A stretch of DNA of 41,235 nucleotides, from assembly GCA_045588325.1 (NCBI GenBank), contig JAZNEA010000030.1:1-41235 (forward strand), in the 5' to 3' direction. Of the stretch, positions 8,424-17,137 are shown one piece after another. Each line of letters opens with the position of its first letter. The first letter of the stretch is position 1. The notes below the pieces were generated by a model, which searched no databases, had not been told where the DNA came from, and saw only the letters and a list, made by a program, of their open reading frames with translations. The DNA is from RGIG7378 sp045588325. Its GTDB lineage: Bacteria; Bacillota; Clostridia; RGIG7378. The position numbers and the translations under genes were made by a program.

Positions 8424-9128
8424 ATGAGCCTTTCTATATCATCTGTTGTTTCGAATTTGTTTGGTGGGCAGGAGCTGATAGATTTACTACTCAGCCTGCC
8501 TGCTATTTTGTTGGGCATTTGTTTCCACGAATACAGCCACGCCAGGGTAGCTTACTATTTTGGAGATTCTACAGCCAAGGATTGTGGCAGGATGACGCTA
8601 AATCCGCTGAAACATTTTCATCCGGTAGGATTCTTGTTGCTTTTGTTCGCCAGGGTGGGATTTGCCAGGCCCGTGCCGATTAACCCCAATAACTTCAGAA
8701 ATCCCAAGAGAGACGAGATATTAGTGTCACTGGCTGGACCAGCGGCTAATGTGTGTCTGGTTATTGTTTCCGCCGCAATGCTCAAGGCTTTTATGATCAT
8801 ATGCAGGATGCAGGGACTATTGTTGGAGCAGGCAGGGAGCATATACTTTATGTCGGACACATCCTATTACGTATACCTGGTGCTGTTCTATTGCATCATG
8901 GTAAATTTATCTCTGGCAGTATTTAATATGTTGCCACTGCCTCCATTGGATGGATCACACCTGCTCACAGTCATAATGCCCATGTCCTGGAGACGGGTAT
9001 ATCACAGGATACAGCCATTTATGCCATACATTTTTGTGTTGGCCTGGGCAACGGGTGGTCTGGGATGGTTAGTGTCCAAGCCAGTTGGAGCAATACTGGA
9101 TTTTATAATGAACACACTGGTGATTTAA
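8424..9128 (+). CDS. M50 family (site-2 protease) membrane metalloprotease
   Basis: Zinc protease embedded in the membrane, of the short SpoIVFB/YwhC-like class without a PDZ domain. In the 234-residue protein, HEYSH at 35-39 supplies two zinc ligands and the catalytic Glu, and NMLPLPPLDGSH supplies the third ligand, Asp176. NPLKHFHPVGF and GFARPVPINP are typical of the family. Five or six membrane helices are visible. It starts only 7 nt after the lysC stop with little ribosome site of its own, so translation is probably coupled. Its substrate is unknown. Confidence 0.9.
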   Translation: MSLSISSVVSNLFGGQELIDLLLSLPAILLGICFHEYSHARVAYYFGDSTAKDCGRMTLNPLKHFHPVGFLLLLFARVGFARPVPINPNNFRNPKRDEILVSLAGPAANVCLVIVSAAMLKAFMIICRMQGLLLEQAGSIYFMSDTSYYVYLVLFYCIMVNLSLAVFNMLPLPPLDGSHLLTVIMPMSWRRVYHRIQPFMPYIFVLAWATGGLGWLVSKPVGAILDFIMNTLVI

Positions 9129-9192
9129 AAGTGGCGCACATATAACCAGGTGCGCGTTATGGCCCGACGAGGGAAGCGGCGCCACCACTTTT
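9127..9192 (+). terminator. Branched terminator-like structure after the M50 gene
   Basis: An outer stem of AAAAGTGG (9127-9134) with CCACTTTT (9185-9192) encloses a hairpin GCGCAC/GTGCGC (9134-9139/9150-9155) and a second GC-rich arm, followed by a T-rich tail. The sequence GCCCGACGAG at 9162-9171 is the exact reverse complement of part of the tRNA anticodon arm downstream. Confidence 0.6.
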
Positions 9193-9218
9193 ACACACTT
9201 TTTGTCGAAAAGATTTAT

Positions 9219-9247
9219 TTGACAACATGAATCATTGATGGTATATT
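9219..9247 (+). promoter_or_regulatory. Strong promoter of the initiator tRNA
   Basis: Perfect TTGACA at 9219-9224, a 17-nt spacer and TATATT at 9242-9247, ending 11 nt before the tRNA. Confidence 0.8.
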
Positions 9248-9258
9248 TGTTTTCGCGC

Positions 9259-9331
<73 letters not shown>

Positions 9332-9334
<3 letters not shown>

Positions 9335-9353
9335 AAACAGTCGCTGATGACAG
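9332..9353 (+). repeat. 22-nt direct repeat, copy 1 (tRNA CCA plus terminator arm)
   Basis: The 22 bases starting at the tRNA CCA and running through the first terminator arm recur without mismatch at 10504-10525. This copy is the intact context. Together the copies bracket the acetyltransferase segment. Confidence 0.9.
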
Positions 9354-9366
9354 CGGCTGTTTTTTT
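9337..9366 (+). terminator. Intrinsic terminator of the tRNA
   Basis: ACAGTCGCTG (9337-9346) pairs with CAGCGGCTGT (9351-9360) around ATGA with one wobble pair, and a run of seven T residues follows. Its left arm lies inside the 22-nt direct repeat. Confidence 0.9.
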
Positions 9367-9806
9367 GTTTAGGAACAATACCGCCAGCGGTGGTGGAGGG
9401 GCCGGAGGAGGGTTATGAGCCCGGCGAATAACATGCGATGCCTGGGAGCGCTGCCAGAGGCAGGAGAAGCGAGCAGGGATCGGCGCAGTGGTCGACGAGG
9501 CGAGCCTAGGAGGCGAAGCAGAGGCGGGCACCACAAGAGGCAAGGTCGTTGGTAGTTCGGTATTTTACTGTGCTTTTTAATGTGGAATTCAATAGATATC
9601 ATTTCCTCAAAAACGAACTTTGGGGAGGAATTGAACTAAATATTAAGTTAATATTCGGCGGAAATTAAGAACTTGAAGAGGCAGCTAAAATGATAGATAT
9701 TACGCGGTTTTATTTCTGGCAAATATGATATTATGAATTGGGAGCCATCTGATCTGTTCCAGTTTTGTTATGACACCACACCAATCAAAGAAAGGAATCT
9801 TCAAAA
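9367..9806. other. Gene-free GC-rich segment with tRNA-derived fragments, then AT-rich spacer
   Basis: No gene is supported. GGGTTATGAGCCCG at 9410-9423 is the exact reverse complement of the tRNA anticodon arm (9286-9299). AAGGTCGTTGGT at 9542-9553 is a direct copy of tRNA positions 9301-9312. The sequence between them is far richer in G and C, with repeated GAGGCG-like words, than either flank. 9560-9806 is AT-rich and holds only the leader of the next gene. Open frames on the minus strand here are Pro/Arg-rich low-complexity products and I do not accept them. Confidence 0.6.
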
Positions 9807-10460
9807 ATGGACGATTTAACGATACGATTAGAAACAGAAAAAGATTATAGAGAAGTTGAGGAACTTACTCGTGAATCATTCTGGAATGTATATAAACCGG
9901 GGGCTGACGAGCACTATTATGTACACATGATGCGAAAGCACCCCGATTTTATACCCGAGCTTGCTTTTGTCCTTGAAAAAGACGGCAAAATCATAGGCAA
10001 TATAATGTATACAAAAGCATGGCTTGAGGACGAGAACGGCAAAAGAAAAGAAATCCTTTCTTTCGGGCCGCTCTGCATTGCTCCCGAATTTCAGCGGCAA
10101 AAGCTGGGTAAACTTTTGATTGAGCACTCTTTTAATGTTGCAAGAAAAATGGGATACGACGTCAACATTAATTTTGGGAACCCCGGCAACTATGTCAGCC
10201 GAGGCTTTGTAAGCTGCAAAAAGAAAAATGTAAGCTTTGTTATTGACGGCAATTTTCCAACTGCGCTTCTTGTATGCGAACTTGTGCCGGATGCACTTGA
10301 CGGTAGAAAGTGGATGTATATTCCCAGCACCGCTGCCGATTGTTGCGAGGATGCTGACGCGGTAGCAAGTTTTGATCAAACTTTCCCTGAAAAAGAAAAA
10401 AAGTGGATGCCAAGCCAGGAAGAATTCTATATTTACAGGAATTCTTCTGTGGTTAGATAA
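9807..10460 (+). CDS. GNAT family N-acetyltransferase
   Basis: 217-residue cytoplasmic acetyltransferase, probably of the YhbS-like group; substrate unknown. The N-terminal strand is IRLETEKDYREVEELTRESF. LSFGPLCIAPEFQRQKLGKLL is the central beta4 region with the acetyl-CoA loop Q-R-Q-K-L-G-K, and NPGNYVSRGF is a typical beta6 segment. AAAGGA precedes the ATG by about 10 nt. Codon use (AAA, GAA, CTT) is unlike its neighbours, and the gene sits between two copies of a 22-nt repeat, so it is probably acquired. Confidence 0.85.
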   Translation: MDDLTIRLETEKDYREVEELTRESFWNVYKPGADEHYYVHMMRKHPDFIPELAFVLEKDGKIIGNIMYTKAWLEDENGKRKEILSFGPLCIAPEFQRQKLGKLLIEHSFNVARKMGYDVNINFGNPGNYVSRGFVSCKKKNVSFVIDGNFPTALLVCELVPDALDGRKWMYIPSTAADCCEDADAVASFDQTFPEKEKKWMPSQEEFYIYRNSSVVR

Positions 10461-10503
10461 GTATATCGCTGTTTTTTACCGACATCTAAATCGATACAAC
10501 TTG

Positions 10504-10525
10504 CCAAAACAGTCGCTGATGACAG
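10504..10525 (+). repeat. 22-nt direct repeat, copy 2
   Basis: Identical to 9332-9353 but lacking the second terminator arm, so it looks like the duplicated partial copy. It marks the right edge of the acetyltransferase segment. Confidence 0.9.
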
Positions 10526-10554
10526 ACTACTTAGATCTATGCTTGTAAATATTA

Positions 10555-10583
10555 TTGATAGTACTTCGGCATACCGATATAAT
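10555..10583 (+). promoter_or_regulatory. Promoter of the metallophosphoesterase gene
   Basis: TTGATA at 10555-10560, a 17-nt spacer and a perfect TATAAT at 10578-10583, followed by the ribosome site AGGAGG 6 nt before the ATG at 10607. Confidence 0.8.
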
Positions 10584-10606
10584 ATCAAGCGAAAAGGAGG
10601 AATATT

Positions 10607-12127
10607 ATGAGCAGAAAAAACAGATTGTGGATCGCGGTGGCAATTGTCTTTGCTATTGCAATTTCCGCCCTCACAATATCATTTGGCGTGGACTATATCG
10701 ATTCAAATGATAACCCAGTCAACATGCTTGTGACTAACGCAACAGAGGATTGTAAGACTTCTGTTAACATCACGTGGCACTCACCTGTGGACAAGTGCAC
10801 TCTTGTATATACATATGCAGATGATACAGAGTTTGCAGATGCAGTAGAGGTACAGGTGGACGGAACTTTGGGCACACTTGACTATTATGATCGGTTTGCA
10901 GGCACATACTACAAATACGCATATACAATAACAGGCCTGACAGAGGATACTAAGTACATCTACAAGGTATACAACGACAGGGGATCCTCTGCAGTGTATT
11001 CCTTTGTAACAGCAGGTACAGACGCATTCAGGTTTATCGCTATTGGCGATTCTCATGTGAGCAAGGCAAGCAACAAGATCATCTATTTGCCCGAGATGAC
11101 CAACATTCTCAATAACATCAAGAGCGAGATTGGCAGCTGGGATCTGATTATTCATACGGGAGACCACACATATACAGGCGCCACTTACAACAACTGGGTA
11201 CAGTATAACGACTCCGCCCTCACAACATCTGGTATCCTGGCTATGACAATCGGAAACCATGAGACAGATGACAGAAACGGAACCGGTACAAAGAATATCT
11301 CAAACAAGTGGTTTGTCAACGCTCTTGGCAACCCAACTAATGGCCCCATGGGCATTGAGAGTGTATACTGGTTCAATTATAATGGCGTTCTCTTCCTCTG
11401 CCTCGATTCCTTGGCACCGGAGATGAAAGAATTTGATATTTTTGAGAAGGACTTTGGTTTCCAAACTCAGTGGATGAAGGATGTTGTAGCAGCTCAGGAG
11501 GGCAAGTTCCAGTACATCGTTGTATATCAGCATTATCCCATGGGCAATGGTAGCGATGACAATTTTGCATCTTGGTCCTATTACAATAAGCTCTATAAGG
11601 TATGTGATGAGCTTGGCGTAGACTTCGTTCTTGGTGGAGATAACCACGAGTATTCCAGAAGTAAGAGGCTTTATAATAACGAGGTTGTAGCATCTGATGG
11701 AGATAAGGGAACAGTTTATGTAACTAACTCCATGATAACAGAGGGTACAGTAGACAGCGTCACTAAGGGCGCAGAGGCCAGCAAGTGTGCAGCACGAGTT
11801 GCAGGTGGCGCAACAGGTTCTCTGGTATTCACAGTAACAGAGTCTGGTATCACCATGCAGCTTGTTAATGCCGACGCTAAGGTTATTGACGAGACGACAA
11901 TCCCCAGCAGGAGAACTGCTATTGTAACCGGCGCAGAGGTAACAGCTCCTAATACGGCACCTACCCCAACACCGGTTCCGACAGAGGCACCTACAGCAGA
12001 GCCCACTGATGCACCCACCGCAGACGAGGACAAGCCCAGTCTGGTTCCAATAATTGTTGCTTCTGTCATTGGAGTTGCAATTGCAGTAACAGTTGTGGTT
12101 ATGGTATTAAAGAAAAAACCTAAATAA
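10607..12127 (+). CDS. Surface-anchored metallophosphoesterase (purple-acid-phosphatase-like)
   Basis: 506-residue protein predicted to hydrolyse phosphate esters outside the cell. An N-terminal hydrophobic segment at 8-28 acts as signal or anchor. A fibronectin-like N-domain spans about 38-137 (VNMLVTNATEDCKTSVNITW). The catalytic domain carries GDSH (147-150), GDH (185-187), GNHE (216-219), YQHYP and GGDNHEYSR, the full dinuclear metal set. A Pro/Thr linker (TPTPVPTEAPTAEPTDAPT) leads to a C-terminal helix and KKKPK stop-transfer tail. It has its own promoter and terminator, so it is monocistronic. The natural substrate is unknown. Confidence 0.92.
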   Translation: MSRKNRLWIAVAIVFAIAISALTISFGVDYIDSNDNPVNMLVTNATEDCKTSVNITWHSPVDKCTLVYTYADDTEFADAVEVQVDGTLGTLDYYDRFAGTYYKYAYTITGLTEDTKYIYKVYNDRGSSAVYSFVTAGTDAFRFIAIGDSHVSKASNKIIYLPEMTNILNNIKSEIGSWDLIIHTGDHTYTGATYNNWVQYNDSALTTSGILAMTIGNHETDDRNGTGTKNISNKWFVNALGNPTNGPMGIESVYWFNYNGVLFLCLDSLAPEMKEFDIFEKDFGFQTQWMKDVVAAQEGKFQYIVVYQHYPMGNGSDDNFASWSYYNKLYKVCDELGVDFVLGGDNHEYSRSKRLYNNEVVASDGDKGTVYVTNSMITEGTVDSVTKGAEASKCAARVAGGATGSLVFTVTESGITMQLVNADAKVIDETTIPSRRTAIVTGAEVTAPNTAPTPTPVPTEAPTAEPTDAPTADEDKPSLVPIIVASVIGVAIAVTVVVMVLKKKPK

Positions 12128-12142
12128 CTGATTTGATGGATT

Positions 12143-12176
12143 AAACCCCTTGATGGCAAGTACCGTCAAGGGGTTT
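12143..12176. terminator. Bidirectional terminator
   Basis: A 14-bp stem, AAACCCCTTGATGG (12143-12156) with CCGTCAAGGGGTTT (12163-12176), one wobble pair and loop CAAGTA, lies between converging genes. Confidence 0.9.
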
Positions 12177-12187
12177 ATTATCGTATT

Positions 12188-13744
12188 TCAATCGTGAATA
12201 TATTCATCCAGTGCTGCCTTTGCCCTTAATGTGGGAACAGAGAAGGAGAAGATGGAAGGTTTATCAAATTCAAAGTGCGTTGACCTAGAGGACAAAACAG
12301 CGTCGATTTCCTTCTTAAGGTCGGGATCCTTTTCCGCATCCATGGAGGTCGCAACCTGTACCAGGGAGGGAATAGCAGAGTCGCCCCATTCCTTCATAGC
12401 ATCCACATCCAGCGTCTCAAGGCTGCCGGACAAATATCTATCTGCATTGTACTGGGCGCATATGGAATTTACGTTGCACACAGCCAGACAGCTAAACATG
12501 ACGATGGCCACGCTGAAGCATACTGCCACAGTCTTGAATTTTCGCAGGAACTGCCCTATAGCGATCAGCACAAAGGCAATGCCAATTAGTGCCATAAGCC
12601 ACATGGCATATATGCGCTTTGGAGTCAGGCCATAGTAATCAATGTACATAACCAGCTTGGCCACAGCTGTGCTGATCAGAACCAAGGTGCAGGCACAGAA
12701 AATAGAGGTGACAATTTTCAAAACAACGGGACTGCCTTCTTGATTGCGCCTTATGAAAATTGCAATGGATATGATCAAAAGCAGGTTAATCACCGATACT
12801 GCACAGAGCTCAAAGAAGCCCTGACGAGCATATTCTGCGTAGCTAAAATTCTCTGGAAGTACGCCGGTAAACCCGGACACGTAGTACTGCCACTGAGAAA
12901 TAAAGAAGACCACGTACAGAAACAGGATAGGTAGCATCGCCACCGCAGCAGTAACCTGGGGCAGAACTTGCGCCTTGCGCAATGTGTCATCACAGGTCTG
13001 GATAGTTACTTTATCCTGCAGATGCTTTCTAGCAGAGGAGGCGTACATGCCAAAGCCATACATTGCCAAGGGGAGTGTCCAGATCAGGCTGAGGATGGTG
13101 TTGGAAAATTTGTCTTCGTCAAAGGAGAAAAGGTCATTTAGGATTTTCGTAAAGCCATTATCATAAGACAGACATAGGAATATCACTATGGTGGGGAGGA
13201 TGGCGACGCCGATGCCTAATATGGCATTTAGCATGAACTGAGAACCCTTTCTTGTGCCCTTGTTGGAAAGCGCACGAAAAATAGCGCCTAGAGAGCTAAA
13301 GGGGAGGAGAATCAGGGCCTTAAAATAGTCCACGTATATATAGTCAGAAAAGCCCTGCTCGACCGAGTTGCCAAAGGCTGCATACAGAAAATAGCAGAAG
13401 TTTGCCAGACAGTATGCAAAAGACAGATTGATCAAAAACGCGGTGTTGGTAAAAAGCAATGCAAATCCGATAACTAGGGAAGATAGTGCGCCAAGTACAC
13501 AAGCCTTGGGAATCTTTATCTTCTTTAGCTTTAGAATCACAAAACCTGTGGCGAACAAAGCAAGGATCAAAAGGAATCCTCCCGAAGGATGCTCTTTCAC
13601 AGGCAATGCCTTGCAGAATAAGAATGCAAACACTAAGCTGAGCCAGGCAAACACTGAGTCTGCTGTGGAATAATTGTATTCCTGCTCCGCGGGCAGAGAA
13701 TCGGATTGTGTAGTAGGGAAAATTTGGTTTTCTTCAGGATACAT
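12188..13744 (-). CDS. DUF4173-type multi-pass membrane protein
   Basis: 518-residue membrane protein with about 12 hydrophobic helices and a soluble acidic C-terminal tail of about 90 residues. YAEYARQGFFELCAVSVINLLL in the middle is the most family-like stretch and points to the DUF4173 group, whose function is unknown. Start taken at 13744, where GGAGG is 5 nt upstream; the frame is open 24 codons further but without a ribosome site. It is followed by a strong terminator. No partner gene suggests its role. Confidence 0.75.
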   Translation of the reverse strand: MYPEENQIFPTTQSDSLPAEQEYNYSTADSVFAWLSLVFAFLFCKALPVKEHPSGGFLLILALFATGFVILKLKKIKIPKACVLGALSSLVIGFALLFTNTAFLINLSFAYCLANFCYFLYAAFGNSVEQGFSDYIYVDYFKALILLPFSSLGAIFRALSNKGTRKGSQFMLNAILGIGVAILPTIVIFLCLSYDNGFTKILNDLFSFDEDKFSNTILSLIWTLPLAMYGFGMYASSARKHLQDKVTIQTCDDTLRKAQVLPQVTAAVAMLPILFLYVVFFISQWQYYVSGFTGVLPENFSYAEYARQGFFELCAVSVINLLLIISIAIFIRRNQEGSPVVLKIVTSIFCACTLVLISTAVAKLVMYIDYYGLTPKRIYAMWLMALIGIAFVLIAIGQFLRKFKTVAVCFSVAIVMFSCLAVCNVNSICAQYNADRYLSGSLETLDVDAMKEWGDSAIPSLVQVATSMDAEKDPDLKKEIDAVLSSRSTHFEFDKPSIFSFSVPTLRAKAALDEYIHD

Positions 13745-13822
13745 AAATACCTCCAGTGTAATTCGTTTAGGTTGGAAAATCCACCATGCGTTCGACATAT
13801 TGGAATTTGATAACAAAGTCGT

Positions 13823-14341
13823 TTATTTGTGCGCTAAGGGATATTCTGCAAATACAAATGTATAATCACCCTGATTTTCAGAATTGAAATTCCCATCGTT
13901 TCCAACCCACGAATAATATAACGGCATAAATATGTCAATCAAATGCGATTCATCCTGATTGCCGTATAAGGTATTGGTTTGATAATTGTATACATAGCAT
14001 GCAGCATCATGGTTTTTATTGTTTTCTTTAAACAGCCAAATACACAATTCATCTCGATAAAAAGATAAAGAAATACTGTATTCATCATTTATAGGTATAT
14101 TTATGTTTTGAAAGAGTCCAAGGTCATAATCAACCTCTATACCCTCTATTGATGTAGTGAGAATGGTTTGAGTACCATTTTTTTCGGCAATGACCATATT
14201 CCAAATTTCCTCATAGACATTATCTACACGATAGAGCTTACCTGTGATTGCTCCCCTGGTAAACATATTTGTCAAAATAAGTACAGCAACAAATATTATA
14301 GAAATTGCAATTGCACTATTAACAAGGATTTTATTTTTCAT
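13823..14341 (-). CDS. Membrane-anchored protein of unknown function
   Basis: 172 residues. A basic start (MKNKILVNSA) and one hydrophobic segment at about 8-26 suggest a signal anchor, with the rest outside the cell. The ectodomain is rich in Asn, Tyr and acidic residues and looks beta-rich; no motif is recognised. The ATG at 14341 has AAGGAG 9 nt upstream; 19 more codons upstream are open but lack a ribosome site. It lies 78 nt upstream of the DUF4173 gene on the same strand and may be cotranscribed. Base composition is more AT-rich than the core genes. Confidence 0.65.
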   Translation of the reverse strand: MKNKILVNSAIAISIIFVAVLILTNMFTRGAITGKLYRVDNVYEEIWNMVIAEKNGTQTILTTSIEGIEVDYDLGLFQNINIPINDEYSISLSFYRDELCIWLFKENNKNHDAACYVYNYQTNTLYGNQDESHLIDIFMPLYYSWVGNDGNFNSENQGDYTFVFAEYPLAHK

Positions 14342-14424
14342 ACAATCACACTCCTTCGTCAAATTTAAGTTTGTCGGTCTGTTCATACTCGTCTTCAAAT
14401 CTTTTATATAATCCGAAATGCTAT

Positions 14425-14514
14425 CTCGGCCGTTGACCTACTCCCTACTCAAACACGCGACACTTTCCAGTGTTGTCTCTTTAGATGGGAGATTTACCAT
14501 GAGTTCGGAATATG
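14425..14514 (-). pseudogene. Truncated 5S rRNA-like fragment
   Basis: Read on the minus strand, this stretch starts ATTCCGAACTCATGGTAAA and ends GGGAGTAGGTCAACGGCC, which follow the conserved CCGAAC...GTTAA core and the GGGAGAGTAGGTC 3' region of 5S rRNA at roughly the right spacing. The 5' third, including the CACACC...TTCCCAT region, is missing, so it cannot be a working 5S gene. It directly follows the stop of the 223-residue gene. It may be a decayed copy or a 5S-like transcript tail; the assignment is by eye. Confidence 0.45.
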
Positions 14515-14523
14515 AAAATTGGT

Positions 14524-15195
14524 TTAGCTAAAATATTTTGAAAGAACATCCCAATATTCCTCAGGGATTGCATAGCAACTGACAGAATATGGTTTTGGAG
14601 AGCCATCCTCGTTTCTGGTGTCTTGCGAAATATATGTAGTTATTACCCATACCCCTTTCACTTTGCCCATATATCCTTTAAAGTTTGTTGTAACAGGGCA
14701 ATCCTCATAGGCAAAATATAAAGCCCTCATGTGTTGATTATCTGTGGGATGGGAAATACCATCGGTCTCATATGTGAAAGAAGGTGTTCTTTCGGCTTCA
14801 ATTTTTGCAATAGCATTCAAAAATGATGTATCCGTAATGTATTTTCCATTCCAAGATACCGTTGTTAGTTTTCCGGTCGTAGGAACAGCATAGTCATCTG
14901 AAACCATAAGATATTGGTCTAGGAAAGAACGAATAACAATGAATGTATGCGAAGGGTCCTCTTCGACCATATTTATCGACCATTTGCCATTTTTGTCCTT
15001 TGCGATAGTTCTTCCTTCCGAATAATTTCCGCCTATACTTGAATACTCTTTCTCGTTCCAAACCACATGTTCTGAACTAACATTGGCAGAACGGTCGAAA
15101 ACAAAAGCACCTGACTCCCATAGTTTGAAAGCAATCATTCCAATAACAACAGAAATCAGCAGGCAACTTAGTATGATTTTGTAATGCTTCCTCAT
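14524..15195 (-). CDS. Membrane-anchored protein of unknown function
   Basis: 223 residues: a signal-anchor helix at about 7-27 (IILSCLLISVVIGMIAF), then an extracytoplasmic domain with many Trp, Tyr and Ser residues (WNEKEYSSIGGNYSEGRT, KGVWVITTYISQDTR). No known family recognised. GAGGG sits 7 nt before the ATG. It follows the XRE regulator by only 18 nt on the same strand, so it is probably the third gene of the DUF2975-XRE operon. A 5S-like fragment follows its stop. Confidence 0.7.
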   Translation of the reverse strand: MRKHYKIILSCLLISVVIGMIAFKLWESGAFVFDRSANVSSEHVVWNEKEYSSIGGNYSEGRTIAKDKNGKWSINMVEEDPSHTFIVIRSFLDQYLMVSDDYAVPTTGKLTTVSWNGKYITDTSFLNAIAKIEAERTPSFTYETDGISHPTDNQHMRALYFAYEDCPVTTNFKGYMGKVKGVWVITTYISQDTRNEDGSPKPYSVSCYAIPEEYWDVLSKYFS

Positions 15196-15213
15196 ACAAG
15201 CGCCCTCTGCCTC

Positions 15214-15423
15214 CTAATTACTGTCGGGGACAAACTCTATAATGTCCGCCACAGAGCAGTCCAGTGCCTGGCAAATGGCCTCCAGCGTAGAAAAGCGGAT
15301 AGCCTTTGCCTTGTTATTCTTGAGAATAGATAGATTTGCCAAAGTTATGCCAACCTTACAAGAGAGCTCGTTGAGGGACATTTTGCGCTTGGCCATCATA
15401 ACGTCCAAATGAATTACTATCAT
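15214..15423 (-). CDS. XRE-family helix-turn-helix regulator (YozG-like)
   Basis: 69-residue DNA-binding protein consisting of little more than the helix-turn-helix: MAKRKMSLNELSCKVGIT, then LANLSILKNNKAKAIRFSTLEAICQALDCSVADIIEF. This compact form is the usual partner of DUF2975 membrane proteins, and that gene lies 13 nt upstream. Start set at the ATG at 15423, with a GGGGGGA site upstream; earlier Met codons would run into the preceding gene. It probably regulates its own operon, with the membrane protein as a possible anti-regulator (inference). Confidence 0.88.
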   Translation of the reverse strand: MIVIHLDVMMAKRKMSLNELSCKVGITLANLSILKNNKAKAIRFSTLEAICQALDCSVADIIEFVPDSN

Positions 15424-15436
15424 CGCTTCGTCCCCC

Positions 15437-15910
15437 CTATATCGTAAGATCGTTTTCTTCCTTGATTTCCAGTGCCTCTTCAAAGGCGTTCTTGCACACC
15501 CTGAGGCAGAGGCCTAAGAACCCCGCCAGGAAACATACAACCCAGGAAAGCTGGAAGTAGAGACCCAGGATTCCAAAGGGAACACAAAGGCTCAGGCAAC
15601 ACCAGGAAACTCCACGAATCAGGGAGACCGTCTGGCTTGTAAAGACCTGCCCCTTGCGTACATTCATGAGCAGGACAAAAAGGAGAGAATCAGCCACCAT
15701 CATGTCAAGAACAATACCGTAGGCGCAAATCAGGGAAAGTGTGCGACCCAATTCAGTGATATTATCTCGATTGCCGGTATTGTCGGGCAGGTTGATCAGC
15801 ATATCTGTTAAAGTCGGCAGAACAAACAGCCCGCCTACACAGCATACAAAAAAGAATATAGCCAGAGACAGGGAAAGTGTGGTGGAAAGCCTTTTGGATA
15901 TTTTCAGCAT
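15437..15910 (-). CDS. DUF2975 family membrane protein
   Basis: 157 residues with four hydrophobic helices, arranged as in DUF2975 (YoaS-like) proteins: helix 1 at 12-33, helix 2 around 60-84 followed by the conserved NVRKGQVFTSQTV loop, then two closing helices and an acidic tail. It is paired with a small XRE regulator directly downstream, the standard arrangement. AGGAGG lies 5 nt before the ATG. Molecular function is unknown; sequestration of the regulator at the membrane is a reasonable idea but unproven here. Confidence 0.85.
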   Translation of the reverse strand: MLKISKRLSTTLSLSLAIFFFVCCVGGLFVLPTLTDMLINLPDNTGNRDNITELGRTLSLICAYGIVLDMMVADSLLFVLLMNVRKGQVFTSQTVSLIRGVSWCCLSLCVPFGILGLYFQLSWVVCFLAGFLGLCLRVCKNAFEEALEIKEENDLTI

Positions 15911-15943
15911 GGTAACCTCCTGTGAAATGCGGTTTCTAACATC

Positions 15944-15972
15944 AAATTAGCACAGCAGAAAATGATTGTCAA
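15944..15972 (-). promoter_or_regulatory. Promoter of the DUF2975-XRE operon
   Basis: On the minus strand, perfect TTGACA (15967-15972), a 17-nt spacer, and an extended -10 (TGC before TAATTT at 15944-15949). Confidence 0.7.
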
Positions 15973-16007
15973 TAAAAAATTATCGAAAAACAATAAACAA
16001 CATGAGG

Positions 16008-16028
16008 CCGTGAAGATTGGTTTACTAC
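16008..16028 (+). repeat. 21-nt direct repeat, left copy
   Basis: A 21-base word beginning CCGTGAAGATTGG is repeated perfectly at 21181-21201. The two copies enclose the IS30 fossil, the 1090-residue surface protein and its small membrane neighbour. The bases on either side of the copies differ. Confidence 0.9.
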
Positions 16029-16202
16029 TTGTAAAACAAGAATCTATTTTGTAAGCAGAAACGCGGTCGTTGCATTTGAAGTTTTTGCAAACGAAATGCA
16101 AGGTTTGTAAATGGAAAGCCAATTTTGTAATTGGAGAACCCACCCCCAAACAGTATATAAAATTTGTTTGTGTTGGCGTCACGAAAAAGACAATCATAAA
16201 AC
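16029..16202. other. Gene-free AT-rich stretch
   Basis: No gene. TTGTAA words recur several times, and TTGCATTT is mirrored by AAATGCAA across about 16 nt (near 16070-16102). It may be decayed mobile-element sequence. Confidence 0.4.
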
Positions 16203-16985
16203 AGACTCTATAAAAGAGTTTCGTAAGAAGACATTTTATTCCCCCTTGCGCTCATAACTGAATCCATCTGAATAACTGTAGTATCAGGATGCTTTTTCAT
16301 AAAACTTGAAAGTCGTGACAGTTTCGACTTATACGACAGCCTTTAGCTATCTTGAATTCAGGCTTCTTATAACGTTCATGAAACTTTACTTTTCTTGGAA
16401 AGGCAATGGTTCTAACGTCAAAAGACAGGTATCAATATAGTTATAGATTGTTTTTCACTACACATTAGTGCGTCTTTATGTGAGGTATAGATTTGATGTA
16501 CAGATTGCACTTGTTCTACCAATAGACTAATGATGGAATTAGTCTTGCAATCCCCCTTCAGAAGCACATAAACTACTTCGTGACTCAGGAATAACTTTAT
16601 GAGATTTAATATGGGCACGTTCAGCATTATGTGTGTTTTTTATTAACAAGCATTTCCCAATAGTTTCACATCCATTGCATATATACGGGATCCTAAATAT
16701 TGCTGTGCAAATTTCTTCTACAAAGTTAGGACAGTGCGAATTTCATCCCCTGATTAGTCTACAATATGAATTAGAAGGCCTGAAGCTGTTGCTACCACAT
16801 AGCTGCTTAATTTTACAGTTGTAGCGATTTTTGCAGCGTTGTATGGGAATCCGGGGTGACCTGTAGCAATTTCAGAAAGATAATCTCTAACTTCCATAGA
16901 AATTGTAGATGAACTCTTGTCTAATTGTTTTGAAATTGCTTTAAAATATGTATGTTCCTTTAGTTCTTTTTGGCTCGCGGGACGA
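16203..16985 (-). pseudogene. Degenerate IS30-family transposase
   Basis: No intact frame, but pieces in successive minus-strand frames line up with IS30 transposases: the N-terminal helix-turn-helix (FKAISKQLDKSSSTISMEVR), a Cys-rich zinc-like block (CKNRYNCKIKQLCG, then YICNGCETIGKCL), VEQVQSVHQIYTSHKDALMC, KVKFHERYKKPEFKIAKG, and FMKKHPDTTVIQMDSV at the first catalytic Asp. At least five frameshifts or stops break it, and it ends just after the first DDE residue, so the catalytic C-terminus is lost. Intact terminal repeats were not found. It is a fossil within the 21-nt-repeat-bounded segment. Confidence 0.85.
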
Positions 16986-17137
16986 TCCTAGTAAGTGGAA
17001 AATATGACATAATAACCGCCGGTTCTGCCGCTAACAGAGTCAAGATATAAAAAAACGGAAAAATTATCTATACACACGAATTATATACATATTCATATCC
17101 ATGTATCTCTAGGCTATTCGGCTTATGTAAGAAACTC

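Noticed and set aside
15904..16197. A 97-codon minus-strand frame upstream of the DUF2975 gene
   Set aside because: It overlaps the DUF2975 promoter and the 21-nt repeat, has an odd Cys/Phe-rich product and no ribosome site.
16418..16824. Two short open frames in opposite directions
   Set aside because: The minus-strand one is a piece of the decayed IS30 transposase; the plus-strand one is its shadow.
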